Assembly (NCBI GenBank): GCA_902623685.1 | Contig: CACNUQ010000006.1 | Span: forward strand, 1 to 61,817 | Direction of reading: 5' to 3' | Length of the DNA stretch: 61,817 nt | DNA from: an uncultured SAR86 cluster bacterium | GTDB lineage: Bacteria > Pseudomonadota > Gammaproteobacteria > Magnimaribacterales > D2472 | Part shown: in pieces, positions 18,471 through 27,077 of the stretch | Layout: each line of letters begins with the position of its first letter | How positions within the stretch are numbered: the first letter of the stretch is position 1 | Position numbers and translations under genes: made by a program | Notes under the pieces: generated by a model | The model's database searches: none | What the model was told of the DNA's origin: nothing | The model's input: only the letters and a program-made list of their open reading frames with translations

Positions 18471-18508
18471 TTTTTAATATTATTTACAAAAGTTGAACAG
18501 AGTTTTTT

Positions 18509-18754
18509 ATGAAAAAATTTTTACATTTAATATTTTTTGTTTTGTTAATTTCGAGCTGTGCTTCTAGTTCTACCCAAATTAATAATCAAACAGAAGAAAT
18601 TTCAAAAGATTTGGTCTGTGAAAATGGAAAAACTCAAAGCCCTAATTCACCTGAAAAGATTTGTTTATCTCAAGAGGAGCTTAAACAATTAGAAGAAAAG
18701 AAAAGAAGAGAGCTTTTATCTGAGCAGCGCAGACGAGCTCGTATGGGCAGTTAA
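18509..18754 (+). CDS. Small lipoprotein, unknown function
   Basis: 81 residues. The N-terminus MKKFLHLIFFVLLISSC is a lipoprotein signal with lipobox LISS|C. The mature part is polar, with CENGKTQSPNSPEKICL (possible disulfide) and a basic, helical tail EELKQLEEKKRRELLSEQRR. It starts 38 bases after the tRNA gene and may be read through from its promoter. No family recognised. Confidence 0.72.
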   Translation: MKKFLHLIFFVLLISSCASSSTQINNQTEEISKDLVCENGKTQSPNSPEKICLSQEELKQLEEKKRRELLSEQRRRARMGS

Positions 18755-18795
18755 ACAATTCTTTTTGTTAAGTTTGAGCTGCATAGCCGATGATT

Positions 18796-19824
18796 TTATT
18801 TATTTTGCTCAAGTAAATAATGGGAAACAAACCATTCATTACCTTGATCATGTGCAAATAACATTTCACAGGCTAAAAAAAATAATCGCCATCGCTGATA
18901 CCATTTATTTGCATCGTCGTAATGAGCGTCAAATAAATTAATAATTTTTCTTTTATTGGCATAATGATTTTGCAGCCAGTGTCTGCATGTTTTTGCATAG
19001 TGTTTGCCATTAACTTTCCAATACTTAGATACAGAAAAATCATCATTAAAAAAATCAAAAATGTCAGCTGAGGGCATAATCCCGCCTGTAAAAAAATATT
19101 TAGACATCCAATCCGAATCTCCTCTTACTTCGTAAGGATAAGAATGCTCTTTGTGATTAAAAATATGAATAAATAATTTCCCTTCAGGTTTCATGAAGTT
19201 TCTCAGATTACTAAGTAACATTTTGTAATTTCTGACATGCTCAAACATTTCAACTGATACAATGCGATCAAACTTATCTTTAAATCTGAGATCATTTACA
19301 TCTTGTTTTTGTGGTAAAACATTTTTAAGATTTTTTTTCTTTGCTTCTTGTTTTATGAATTCAATTTGATCTGTTGAATTTGATATACATGTAAAAATAC
19401 TCTCAGGAAACTTTTGCGCAGCATAAATTGTGAAACTGCCCCAACCACAACCAAGATCTAAGATTTGCTGATTAGAAGCAATTTCTGCCCTTGAGATAGT
19501 TTTTTCTATCATATTAATCTCAGCTTGAATCAAATCATCACTATCGTTTTCATACCAACAGCATGAATATTTCAAGTTATCGCTCATAACATATTTAAAA
19601 AAGGAGGCTGGAACCTCGTAATGTTGCTCATTTGCATCATTTGTAGAAATTGCAATAGCACTATTTTTTAGTTCTTCGAAAAAATCTAACTTAGAGTTTT
19701 GTTTAAAACTATTTGCATCGGCAACTTCTTTTAGACGATTCATCAAGATTCTATTGATTGCTTTTTTAAGAATAAAATCAGGAAGATATCCTTTTTCAGC
19801 TAGTTGAATTCCACTTTTGATCAT
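18796..19824 (-). CDS. CFA-synthase-family SAM-dependent methyltransferase
   Basis: 342 residues. Seen: DANEQHYEVPASFFKYVM near 83 (the family's acceptor-positioning YDxxxxFF-like segment), YSCCWYEND near 109, the SAM site ILDLGCGWGSFTIYAA near 146, VSVEMFEHV near 215, and FFTGGIMPS near 270. This is the mycolate/cyclopropane-fatty-acid synthase fold. The closest architecture I recall is the shorter CFA-like or coclaurine-N-methyltransferase-like branch. It may modify unsaturated membrane lipids, or methylate another substrate. No redox partner (FAD amine oxidase, DUF1365) is adjacent, unlike many CFA-like loci. Confidence 0.85.
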   Translation of the reverse strand: MIKSGIQLAEKGYLPDFILKKAINRILMNRLKEVADANSFKQNSKLDFFEELKNSAIAISTNDANEQHYEVPASFFKYVMSDNLKYSCCWYENDSDDLIQAEINMIEKTISRAEIASNQQILDLGCGWGSFTIYAAQKFPESIFTCISNSTDQIEFIKQEAKKKNLKNVLPQKQDVNDLRFKDKFDRIVSVEMFEHVRNYKMLLSNLRNFMKPEGKLFIHIFNHKEHSYPYEVRGDSDWMSKYFFTGGIMPSADIFDFFNDDFSVSKYWKVNGKHYAKTCRHWLQNHYANKRKIINLFDAHYDDANKWYQRWRLFFLACEMLFAHDQGNEWFVSHYLLEQNK

Positions 19825-19863
19825 CTGTTAAGTTTAGTTAAAGACGATAAATAAACAAGGAGG

Positions 19864-19894
19864 CTGCTGCGGTTTATTTTAAGTGCGGCAGCAG
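19864..19894. other. GC-rich hairpin between two minus-strand genes
   Basis: Inverted repeat CTGCTGC/GCAGCAG with a 17-base interior, markedly more GC-rich than its surroundings. On the minus strand it lies just after the secreted NTF2-like gene, followed by a T-rich but interrupted tract, so it may be a weak terminator or an mRNA 3'-end stabiliser. Confidence 0.5.
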
Positions 19895-19920
19895 ATAAAA
19901 AGTGACTTCAGGAACTAATC

Positions 19921-20448
19921 TTACTCAGGCAAAACAAGTCTGGAGGCAACTAAAATTTCTTTAATTTTCTTATCTTCAATTCGAACATCAAAAAATTCTC
20001 TTGCAACTGTTTCCTTGCCATCAATAGTATCTGTTACTTTGTAGGAGGATGTTATCCAGTGATGCACAGATCCATCCTCTTGGGGGACATCATTCGCCAT
20101 TGCATATACAAATTCCCATGATGGATTAGACGTGTCAAACCAATTTTTAAGAAAGGCAGCATGCGCTTCAGAGCCTCTTAAAACAACACCATTTGGCGCT
20201 CTGCCTATCATGTCATCAGCATTCGCCTTATCAATTGCTTCAAGATCTCGCTGATTATGCGCTTCGACATAATCTACCCAAATTTTTATAAGAGATGGAT
20301 CTCCAGCGATAATTTCTAATTTTTCCCCATCATCAGACATCTCGTATCCAATGAGGCCTTTTTTACTCATGTGGCCTGATTCATGATGACCAGCTAAAGA
20401 AAATTGAGCTAGTAAGAATATGCTAATTATTGGTAGTAATTTCTTCAT
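19921..20448 (-). CDS. Secreted NTF2/SnoaL-like protein
   Basis: I start at ATG 20448, which has a good AAGGAAG ribosome site and a Sec signal peptide (MKKLLPIISIFLLAQFSLA). The longer frame to 20517 lacks both. 175 residues. After a His-rich mature N-terminus (GHHESGH), the core IKIWVDYVEAHNQRDLEAIDKANADD, ISGRAPNGVVLRGSEAHAAFL-like and PSWEFVYA/HHWITSSYKVTD segments match the NTF2-like cone fold (ketosteroid isomerase-like/SnoaL). Periplasmic. Ligand or reaction unknown. Confidence 0.82.
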   Translation of the reverse strand: MKKLLPIISIFLLAQFSLAGHHESGHMSKKGLIGYEMSDDGEKLEIIAGDPSLIKIWVDYVEAHNQRDLEAIDKANADDMIGRAPNGVVLRGSEAHAAFLKNWFDTSNPSWEFVYAMANDVPQEDGSVHHWITSSYKVTDTIDGKETVAREFFDVRIEDKKIKEILVASRLVLPE

Positions 20449-20631
20449 AAAACTTCCTTTGTATAAATTTTTTGAATGATTTACTTTAGCATAATAAAGA
20501 TAACTAGTTATTTTCATTAACTTTCAAATTAAATATTCTTTTTTTAAGAAAAAATTCACAAAAATACATGTAATTTTTTTACATATCTTGCATACTTGTA
20601 AATCTTAATTTTTTATATTCTGGAGAAAAAA

Positions 20632-21339
20632 ATGAAAAAATTACTTCTTACCTCAATGGCATTTTTTACTTTGTCATTTCAAATAGTTTTCGCCGATGGT
20701 TACATTGCAGCCTACTCAATAAAAGTATCCGATGTTCAAAGCTATGCTCAATCTCTTGACGATCTTATGACTTCGAAATTTGGTAAAGATTTTCCTGGTA
20801 CCGTAACTTTGGGCCACTTTGCATTTAATGGATATGATGATGCTACTCATGCTGTCGTTATTAGTTATGACTCAGAGTCTGATATGGCCAACGGAACTGC
20901 TATGTTTTATACGCCTGAATTTGCAAATTTTATTTCAAAGGTTCAACCAATATCAGAATCTGTGGAGCAATCTTTGAATCGAAAACTGATTAGTGGTGGA
21001 AACAACAACCAAGCAGATAACAGTGTTTATACAACATATTACATGTCAGTAAAAAATCCTAAAAAATATGCGGCTGCTTGGACTAAACTTACCGATGCTC
21101 AGGTTGAAGACGGTAACATTTCAGGTTCTTATGGTTTAAGGGCTCATACACATGGAAACAATAACTATTATTCTCACTATGCTTACACGGGATCCTCAAG
21201 TATAGAATCTGCAATTAAAGAGCAAAAAAACCTCATGCAAAGCGAATCATTCGAAACATTTTCAAAAAATGTAAAACGAGAGATTAAGAAGACCACAATG
21301 ATGGTTGTTTTAGCTACTTATAACTACCCAAATTCATAG
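20632..21339 (+). CDS. Secreted tandem-domain protein (ABM-like halves)
   Basis: 235 residues with a signal peptide (MKKLLLTSMAFFTLSFQIVFA). The mature part consists of two comparable halves, about 23-122 and 132-235. Each opens with a strand (YIAAYSIKVSD; VYTTYYMSVKNP), then an amphipathic helix, a mid-strand (ATHAVVISY; YYSHYAYTG), a second helix and a final strand. That is the layout of a dimeric alpha+beta-barrel (ABM-like) fold duplicated in one chain. It starts after GGAGAAAAAA and leads into the next gene 10 bases later. No enzyme signature; periplasmic binding or processing role unknown. Confidence 0.7.
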   Translation: MKKLLLTSMAFFTLSFQIVFADGYIAAYSIKVSDVQSYAQSLDDLMTSKFGKDFPGTVTLGHFAFNGYDDATHAVVISYDSESDMANGTAMFYTPEFANFISKVQPISESVEQSLNRKLISGGNNNQADNSVYTTYYMSVKNPKKYAAAWTKLTDAQVEDGNISGSYGLRAHTHGNNNYYSHYAYTGSSSIESAIKEQKNLMQSESFETFSKNVKREIKKTTMMVVLATYNYPNS

Positions 21340-21349
21340 AGGTAAAATT

Positions 21350-22087
21350 ATGAAGAACTTATTTTTAATTAGCTTATTAGTTTCTAGCTTTTTTGTTCAT
21401 TCACAGGAAGTTCCTGATCCAATAAGGGCTGAATATTTAATGTGTAATCTAAATGATGAAAAAAGCATGTATGATTTTATGCAATGGTCTAAGTCTTGGA
21501 ACGAAGTTATGGATGCAACAGATGAATCTGGTTACGATGCAGCTGTGATGGTTCCAAGATATCGAACTCCGCTTACTGATTTTGATATGTTTTGGGTTGG
21601 ACATGCTGATTCATCAACAAATCTTGGAAAAGCATTAGATAATTGGTTTGGAGATAACTTTAAAGAACTAAGAGACTCTATTCCGGTTACCTGTGTTCAA
21701 GCATTTAATGCAGTTCAGTGGGTTTTGGAGTCAAACTTCAGCCCTGAAGATTTGTCAGACGCTTATCCAGTCTCTTATCGTTATTGCAATCTAAAAGAAG
21801 GTAAATCACTTGAGGACGCATATATAAATCTAAGTAATCAAATGAAAATATCTCATAAAGCAGGGATTAAAAATGGGGCTCGCTTAATTGCACCTGGTAA
21901 TGGAGCACCAGCTCAACTTGCTGAATATGATTTTGTTTTATCTTATGGCTCACCTAGTTGGGAAGAGTGGGGTAAAGCTATTGATCATTACTGGTCTGAT
22001 GTGAATGATACAGTTGAAAATAAAGCAGTCAAAGAAACATACTCTTGTGAAAATTCAAGAATGTATTCAGGTACTTTGATTAGATAA
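21350..22087 (+). CDS. Secreted tandem-domain protein, paralogue of the gene at 45653
   Basis: 245 residues with a signal peptide (MKNLFLISLLVSSFFVHS). Two related halves: AEYLMCNLNDEKSMYDF...MDATDESGYDAAVMVP...FDMFWVGH, and YRYCNLKEGKSLEDAY...HKAGIKNGARLIAPG...YDFVLSYG. Each carries a C-N/S-L-K/N-x-G/E-K motif, a helix and a strand ending in F-x-(W/L), consistent with duplicated ABM-like domains. The protein at 45653-46399 shares architecture and local motifs (CKMKDGVTGRQVFDAYKDF; YDYVYSLYA; SNSRIYI versus ENSRMYS). Same operon as 20632; a strong terminator follows. Confidence 0.72.
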   Translation: MKNLFLISLLVSSFFVHSQEVPDPIRAEYLMCNLNDEKSMYDFMQWSKSWNEVMDATDESGYDAAVMVPRYRTPLTDFDMFWVGHADSSTNLGKALDNWFGDNFKELRDSIPVTCVQAFNAVQWVLESNFSPEDLSDAYPVSYRYCNLKEGKSLEDAYINLSNQMKISHKAGIKNGARLIAPGNGAPAQLAEYDFVLSYGSPSWEEWGKAIDHYWSDVNDTVENKAVKETYSCENSRMYSGTLIR

Positions 22088-22107
22088 CTTCTTTATGTTT
22101 GAAAAAA

Positions 22108-22133
22108 GGAGGGTAATTACCCTCCTTTTTTTT
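22108..22133. terminator. Strong intrinsic terminator
   Basis: Stem GGAGGGT/ACCCTCC with AATT loop, flanked by A6 and T8. It closes the 20632-22087 pair and could also work on the opposite strand. Confidence 0.9.
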
Positions 22134-22156
22134 GTATGACACTATATATGTCATAC
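22134..22156. promoter_or_regulatory. Perfect 23-bp palindrome, candidate operator upstream of malate synthase
   Basis: Arms GTATGACA and TGTCATAC separated by CTATATA. It sits directly after the terminator and about 100 bases before the glcB start, where a repressor or activator site would be expected. It has no T-tract of its own, so it is not a terminator. The cognate regulator is unknown. Confidence 0.55.
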
Positions 22157-22254
22157 TTTTACAATCCTCCCTACAAAATGTATAACATTTCTTTTAGAGC
22201 TTCATTTGTAATTTGTTAGACTGTATCTTTATTTTAAACTTATGTGCAAAAAAA

Positions 22255-24423
22255 ATGTCAGATAATTACATGCAAATCGGATCCTTGTCAGTTTCACGAG
22301 ATTTGGAAACATTTCTTAGATCAGAAGTTTTGCCTGGTCTAAATATAACTGAGGATCATTTTTGGAGTAGCTTTGAGGACATTGTTTATAAATTTAGCCC
22401 TAAAAATAAAGTATTGCTGGAAATCAGAGAGTCAATGCAAAAGCAAATTGATTCTTGGCATTTAGATAATCCCGGTGACGAAAAAAACCTATCTAAATAC
22501 AAAGATTTTTTAAAAGAAATAGGTTACTTATTAGAAGAGAAAGAACCATTTAGGATCACAACTGAAAATGTTGATCCAGAGATTGCATTTATTGCAGGAC
22601 CTCAATTAGTTGTTCCAGTTATGAATGCAAGATTTGCTTTAAACGCCGCCAATGCTCGATGGGGAAGTCTCTATGATGCTTTGTATGGTACTGATATGAT
22701 CTCAGAGGATAATGGTGCGTCAAGAGCAGGTGCGTACAATCCAGTTCGTGGAGAAAAAGTTATAGAATTTGCAAAGAATTTTTTGGATGAAAATTTTTCA
22801 TTAAATGATGCTAGTTTTTCTGATGTAATTTCTTTTTCAATACAGCATGGTCAGTTAGAGTTCGGGTTAGAGAATGGACAAACTGCAACTCTTAATGACA
22901 GTGATCAATTTCAAGGTTTTCAAGGCTCACCAAATCTTCCTTCTAGTATCTTGTTAAAAAACAATAACCTCCATGCTGAAATTCAAATTGATCTTGAGCA
23001 TTCTGTGGGCGCCACTGATCCCGCTGGAATCAAGGATGTTTTATTAGAATCTGCAGTTACGACGATTCAAGACTGCGAGGATTCTGTTGCGGCGGTTGAT
23101 GGAGAAGATAAAGTTACTGTTTATAGAAATTGGCTTGGCTTAATGAAAGGAGACCTTCAGGAAACATTTATAAAAGGAGGAAGTGAAATGACTCGTTCTC
23201 TTAATCCTGATAGAGATTACATTGCACCAGATGGTTCCGGCTTTAAATTGCCAGGCAGAAGCCTCATGCTTGTAAGAAATGTTGGACATCTCATGACTAA
23301 TCCAGCAATTCTTGATAAGGATGGTAATGAGGTGCCTGAGGGAATAATGGATGCAATGTTCACAATTTGTATTGCAATGCATGATATTAATGGTAAGGGA
23401 GAGATAAAAAATTCTAGGACTGGCAGCATTTATATCGTGAAACCAAAAATGCATGGACCTGATGAAGTGCAGTTTACTTGTGATTTATTTTCAGCAGTTG
23501 AAAAAGCCTTAAATCTTGATCAGTTGACAGTCAAAGTAGGGATCATGGATGAAGAAAGAAGAACCACTGTAAATCTTAAAGAATGTATTCGAGTTGCTAA
23601 GGAAAGGATAATTTTTATTAACACTGGATTTTTAGATAGGACTGGAGATGAAATTCATACCAGCATGGAGGCTGGTCCTATGATTCCTAAGGCAGACATG
23701 AAACAGCAGCCTTGGATTCTTGCTTATGAAGACTGGAATGTTGATTCAGGTCTTGAAACTGGATTTAAAGGCAACGCACAAATTGGTAAAGGCATGTGGC
23801 CAATGCCTGACGAAATGTTAAACATGTATGCAACCAAAATCATGCATCCAGAATCTGGAGCAAACTGTGCATGGGTACCATCACCTACTGGCGCCACTCT
23901 CCATGCAATGCATTATCATCAAATCTTAGTTTCTAATAGACAGCAAAGTATCCTTGAGCGACCTAAGGCCAGTATTGATGATATTCTCACCATTCCATTA
24001 ATGGAAAATCCAGAAGAACTATCTGCTGAAGATATTCAAAAAGAATTAGATAATAATGCTCAAGGTATTCTTGGTTATGTTGTTAGATGGATTGATCAAG
24101 GAGTAGGTTGTTCTAAGGTCCCTGATATTAACAACGTTGGGCTTATGGAGGATAGAGCTACATGTAGAATCTCTAGCCAACATATTGCAAATTGGTTGCA
24201 TCATTCTATTTGTTCCAAAGATCAAGTTCTCGATACCATGAAACGAATGGCTCTCGTTGTTGATCAGCAGAATTCTGGGGATCCGTCATATCTACCAATG
24301 GGCCCATCATATGATGGCATTGCCTTCAAAGCGGCATGTAATCTAGCTATAGAGGGAAGAATTCAGCCCAGCGGTTATACCGAACCAATATTGCACGAAA
24401 TGAGGTTAAAATTTAAAGCTTAA
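22255..24423 (+). CDS. glcB: Malate synthase G
   Basis: Condenses glyoxylate with acetyl-CoA to malate. I start at ATG 22255 (722 residues, normal for isoform G); ATG 22213 would add 14 residues. Seen: [33 protein letters not shown] segments near 120-150 with the G-type insertion, [13 protein letters not shown]-like [13 protein letters not shown] near 275 (Mg-binding region), [16 protein letters not shown]-like [19 protein letters not shown] near 435, [20 protein letters not shown] near 455, GKGMW, and [17 protein letters not shown] near 545. It shares the operon with DUF1330 (TAATG overlap) and possibly the GH2 gene. No isocitrate lyase is in the window, so glyoxylate may come from glycolate or purine breakdown. 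Confidence 0.97.
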   Translation: MSDNYMQIGSLSVSRDLETFLRSEVLPGLNITEDHFWSSFEDIVYKFSPKNKVLLEIRESMQKQIDSWHLDNPGDEKNLSKYKDFLKEIGYLLEEKEPFRITTENVDPEIAFIAGPQLVVPVMNARFALNAANARWGSLYDALYGTDMISEDNGASRAGAYNPVRGEKVIEFAKNFLDENFSLNDASFSDVISFSIQHGQLEFGLENGQTATLNDSDQFQGFQGSPNLPSSILLKNNNLHAEIQIDLEHSVGATDPAGIKDVLLESAVTTIQDCEDSVAAVDGEDKVTVYRNWLGLMKGDLQETFIKGGSEMTRSLNPDRDYIAPDGSGFKLPGRSLMLVRNVGHLMTNPAILDKDGNEVPEGIMDAMFTICIAMHDINGKGEIKNSRTGSIYIVKPKMHGPDEVQFTCDLFSAVEKALNLDQLTVKVGIMDEERRTTVNLKECIRVAKERIIFINTGFLDRTGDEIHTSMEAGPMIPKADMKQQPWILAYEDWNVDSGLETGFKGNAQIGKGMWPMPDEMLNMYATKIMHPESGANCAWVPSPTGATLHAMHYHQILVSNRQQSILERPKASIDDILTIPLMENPEELSAEDIQKELDNNAQGILGYVVRWIDQGVGCSKVPDINNVGLMEDRATCRISSQHIANWLHHSICSKDQVLDTMKRMALVVDQQNSGDPSYLPMGPSYDGIAFKAACNLAIEGRIQPSGYTEPILHEMRLKFKA

Positions 24424-24707
24424 TGAAAGCATATTGGATCACAAGATGTCACGTACATAATTCAGCTGAGTATGATGAATATATTAAGCTTGCAGGACCT
24501 GCTATCAATCAATATGGTGGTACCTTCCTAGTTCGTGGGGGCGATCAAATTGAATTAGAAGGAGGTCCATTTGAGAGGACTGTTCTAGTTGAGTTTAATT
24601 CGATGCATGAAGCCAAAGTATGTTATGAATCAAAGGAGTATCAAGAGGCTTTAAAGCACTCAGTAAATTCCTCCAATCGGCACGTTGTTTTAGTTGAAGG
24701 ATTGTGA
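24423..24707 (+). CDS. DUF1330 domain protein
   Basis: 94 residues. Pattern AYWITRCHVHNSAEYDEYIKLA, AINQYGGTFLVRGG, EGGPFERTVLVEF and EAKVCYESKEYQEALKH is the DUF1330 dimeric alpha+beta barrel family. It overlaps the malate synthase stop by TAATG, so translation is coupled. Biochemical function is unsettled in the family; the coupling suggests a link to glyoxylate metabolism, but that is inference. Confidence 0.88.
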   Translation: MKAYWITRCHVHNSAEYDEYIKLAGPAINQYGGTFLVRGGDQIELEGGPFERTVLVEFNSMHEAKVCYESKEYQEALKHSVNSSNRHVVLVEGL

Positions 24708-24713
24708 TGAGTC

Positions 24714-26762
24714 ATGAAGCTCCCTACAAATAAAAATATCATCAAAATCCTTTTATTTCTTACAGTTTTTTGGACCGTAAATGTATCTTCAGAGGAATTA
24801 TCAGATGCCGAAAGTTTTTTTAGTCGCGAGGCTCCAGCCTATCCAATAGCTGATAAGTTGCTTGGGTGGATTGATTCAAGAAACATTACTTCCTTGAATG
24901 GAGAGTGGACTTACATAATTGATCCAATGAGTAATGGTTTGCCAGAATCCTCTTTCTTTGGTGGATTTCCAAAAAATAAAACTCAAAAAACTGGAATGGA
25001 GTTAATCGAATACAATTTTGAGGATGCAGAAAAAATTCAAATTCCAGGAGCCTGGAATGCTCAAAATGAAAAATTATTATTTTACAGAGGCCCAGTTTGG
25101 CTTTTTAAAAAATTTAATCATTCATCAAAACAAAATGTTTTAACCCATTTGTATATTGAAGGCAGTAACTTTACAACAAAGGTATTTTTGAATGGGTCTG
25201 TTGTAGGTGAATTTAAAGGTGGTTATGTTCCATTTAACTTCGATATTTCCCAGTTTCTTAATGATGGTGAGAACATCTTGTTGATCCAAACAGACAATAC
25301 CCTAAATGAATCCACTGTTCCCACTCACAAGACAGATTGGTGGCCATGGGGAGGTATTGTTGGTGATGTATATCTTGTTGAGACTCCAAATGATTATATT
25401 AGAAATGCATATTTACAACTTAACCCAGATAATTTTTCTGAAGCTGTCTTTAAATTACAAATGGCAACTAAATCATCTCGGCAAAAAGTAATTTTGGAGA
25501 TTCCTGAGCTTAATTACAAAGAAGAATTTGGGACAGATTCTTCAGGGTTTATTCAAAAAAATATTACTATTTCTCCAGAACTTTGGTCGCCCTCAAATCC
25601 CAAGCTCTATAAGGTAATTATTTCATCACAAAATGAATCAATATCCGATGAAATAGGTTTTCGTTCCATTAAAACAAAGGGTCAAAAGATATATTTAAAT
25701 AATAATGAGATAAAGTTTAAGGGAATTGCTATGCACTCTGAGCCTATCGGTGCGCCAGGACCTGCATACTCCAAAGAGCATTTTAAAAAATTGCTTGCCA
25801 CAGCTGCAGATTTAAATATTAACTTTGTCAGAGCTGCGCATTATCCGTATACCCGTCATTTATCTAAGGTTGCGGATCAAATCGGATTAATGGTTTGGGA
25901 AGAGATTCCTGTGTATTGGAATATTGATTGGCAAAATCCTGATACTTTGAAGATAGCAAAAGATCAGATTAATAGATTGGTTCAAAGAGACCAAAATCGG
26001 GCATCTGTTGTAGTTTGGTCAGTAGCAAATGAAACTCCTTTTTCAATTCCAAGAATGAAATTTTTAGATGCATTATTATCTGAAATCAATCTAAATGATT
26101 CATCTCGTTTAACCACGGCTGCACTTCTTTCTGGAAATGAAGAGCAATTTAGATCCTTGATAATTGTTTTGGCATTACAGGGCACTAAATCTCAATGGGT
26201 TAATCAAACTGAAAAAATGATATTTAACTCAATTTTAGATAAGGCAAACATATCTGCTGATAAAGAGCTAACTTTTTCTATTTCAATTGATGATCCTCTT
26301 GCTAAAAATGTTGATTTGATTTCTTACAATGAGTACTTTGGTTGGTATTACGTCACATTTTTTACTGAGCAAATGATGATTCCAGAGGGAACTCTAAGAA
26401 GATTAATGTTTGAGATTATGCCAGAGATAAAAATTAGTTCTTCATTTGATAAACCAATTCATATCTCAGAATTTGGTGCTGGTGCTAAATATGGAAATCA
26501 CACTGATGAAATATGGTCAGAAGGGTATCAAGCTAAGGTATATGCAGGCCAATTAGAAATGCTTTCTAGAAATCCTCAGGTTCAAGGAATTAGCCCCTGG
26601 ATTCTCAAGGATTTTAGAGCGATGTTAAGACCACTGCCTGGCATTCAAGATTTTTATAATAGAAAGGGCTTGATTGATGAGAATGGAAATAGGAAAGAAG
26701 CGTTCAAAATTTTATCTGATTTTTACAAAAATCAATGGGACCAACAAATCATAAAAAATTAA
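24714..26762 (+). CDS. Secreted glycoside hydrolase family 2 protein
   Basis: 682 residues with an N-terminal signal segment (IIKILLFLTVFWTVNVSS). Domain order: sugar-binding jelly roll with SLNGEWTYIIDP near 60, FYRGPVWLFKKF near 123 and VFLNGSVVGEFKGGYVPFNFDIS near 160; an immunoglobulin-like domain; then a TIM barrel from about 325 (IYLNNNEIKFKGIAMHSE). The acid/base Glu is in WSVANETP and the nucleophile Glu in HISEFGAG. The order resembles beta-glucuronidase/beta-galactosidase members; substrate unproven. It follows DUF1330 by six bases and is the first gene of the sugar-degrading region. Confidence 0.92.
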   Translation: MKLPTNKNIIKILLFLTVFWTVNVSSEELSDAESFFSREAPAYPIADKLLGWIDSRNITSLNGEWTYIIDPMSNGLPESSFFGGFPKNKTQKTGMELIEYNFEDAEKIQIPGAWNAQNEKLLFYRGPVWLFKKFNHSSKQNVLTHLYIEGSNFTTKVFLNGSVVGEFKGGYVPFNFDISQFLNDGENILLIQTDNTLNESTVPTHKTDWWPWGGIVGDVYLVETPNDYIRNAYLQLNPDNFSEAVFKLQMATKSSRQKVILEIPELNYKEEFGTDSSGFIQKNITISPELWSPSNPKLYKVIISSQNESISDEIGFRSIKTKGQKIYLNNNEIKFKGIAMHSEPIGAPGPAYSKEHFKKLLATAADLNINFVRAAHYPYTRHLSKVADQIGLMVWEEIPVYWNIDWQNPDTLKIAKDQINRLVQRDQNRASVVVWSVANETPFSIPRMKFLDALLSEINLNDSSRLTTAALLSGNEEQFRSLIIVLALQGTKSQWVNQTEKMIFNSILDKANISADKELTFSISIDDPLAKNVDLISYNEYFGWYYVTFFTEQMMIPEGTLRRLMFEIMPEIKISSSFDKPIHISEFGAGAKYGNHTDEIWSEGYQAKVYAGQLEMLSRNPQVQGISPWILKDFRAMLRPLPGIQDFYNRKGLIDENGNRKEAFKILSDFYKNQWDQQIIKN

Positions 26763-26785
26763 TTATATTTTTTTAAAAAAAAGTG

Positions 26786-26813
26786 TTGACACTTTTTCCT
26801 AATCGCGTATATT
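26786..26813 (+). promoter_or_regulatory. Strong sigma-70 promoter of ncRNA copy 1
   Basis: Perfect -35 TTGACA, 16-base spacer, -10 TATATT. Start of transcription is expected near 26820. One of the best promoter matches in the window. Confidence 0.85.
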
Positions 26814-26819
26814 TAATAG

Positions 26820-27037
26820 ACCAACTCGGACTGACCTACAAACAACTGCAGACGGGAGTAGGAGAGAAAGAGAAGGAAGAGACGAAGGGTGAAAGCGATA
26901 CTAAGAGTCGGCGATAAAAAAGAGCTTAGTAACCCACCAAGGAGGAGAGAGAAGGCCTCTAAGGAGCTAAAGAGATTCTCACTTTAGACCCCTTCCAATC
27001 TCGATTGAAAAGACAGAGCTTAGCTCTGTTTTTTTTT
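26820..27037 (+). ncRNA. Predicted ~218-nt structured non-coding RNA, copy 1
   Basis: The region between promoter and terminator contains no ATG on the plus strand and is purine-rich and more GC-rich than its surroundings. Seen: a 5' stem CCTAC/GTAGG (26835-26862), a short GAAA-loop hairpin near 26889-26896, an ACT/AGT hairpin near 26900, a 6-bp stem CTAAAG/CTTTAG (26967-26987) and the terminator hairpin. GGA occurs seven times. AAGGAGG at 26939-26945 is a perfect Shine-Dalgarno sequence not followed by a start codon. I do not recognise it as 6S, RNase P, tmRNA, SRP or a known riboswitch. CsrB/RsmZ-like protein titration or a marine-specific RNA family are possibilities. Confidence 0.8.
27013..27037 (+). 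terminator. Intrinsic terminator of ncRNA copy 1
   Basis: Seven-bp perfect stem ACAGAGC/GCTCTGT with TTA loop followed by nine T. It separates the RNA from the downstream patatin gene by about 40 bases. Confidence 0.93.
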
Positions 27038-27077
27038 GCTTATAATTTATTTTCTAGTTATATCTTATGCAGCAATT

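Larger units (their letters stand above)
26783..27041 (+). repeat. 259-bp direct repeat, copy 1 (promoter-RNA-terminator unit)
   Basis: Identical in length to copy 2 at 27960-28218, with only six substitutions (26842, 26873, 26890, 26898, 26901, 26911), all in the internal segment. The first 59 bases (promoter) and last 130 bases (3' structures and terminator) are identical. The copies are direct repeats offset by 1177 bases, flanking the patatin gene. No inverted ends, transposase or clear target duplication are seen. Confidence 0.95.

Noticed and set aside
18395-18754. tRNA-Gly with adjacent small lipoprotein as a phage or island attachment site.
   Set aside because: No integrase, no 3'-tRNA repeat and no change in gene content next to either tRNA.
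20568-20584. ATGTAA-T5-TTACAT inverted repeat upstream of the secreted protein at 20632.
   Set aside because: Short AT-rich arms; could equally be chance or part of an upstream hairpin.
22176-22190. AAATGT-ATA-ACATTT inverted repeat before glcB.
   Set aside because: Only a 6-bp AT-rich stem; such repeats are expected by chance in this composition.
22088-22254. Glycine riboswitch upstream of malate synthase, as known in some marine bacteria.
   Set aside because: I find no glycine-aptamer consensus segments; only a terminator, a palindrome and a short AAATGT/ACATTT repeat are present.
26889-26988. A GTG-started open frame inside ncRNA copy 1 (GTG AAA GCG ... TAG).
   Set aside because: The start becomes GCG in copy 2, most differences are non-synonymous, and GAAGG lies too close to serve as its ribosome site. 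A structured RNA explains the region better.
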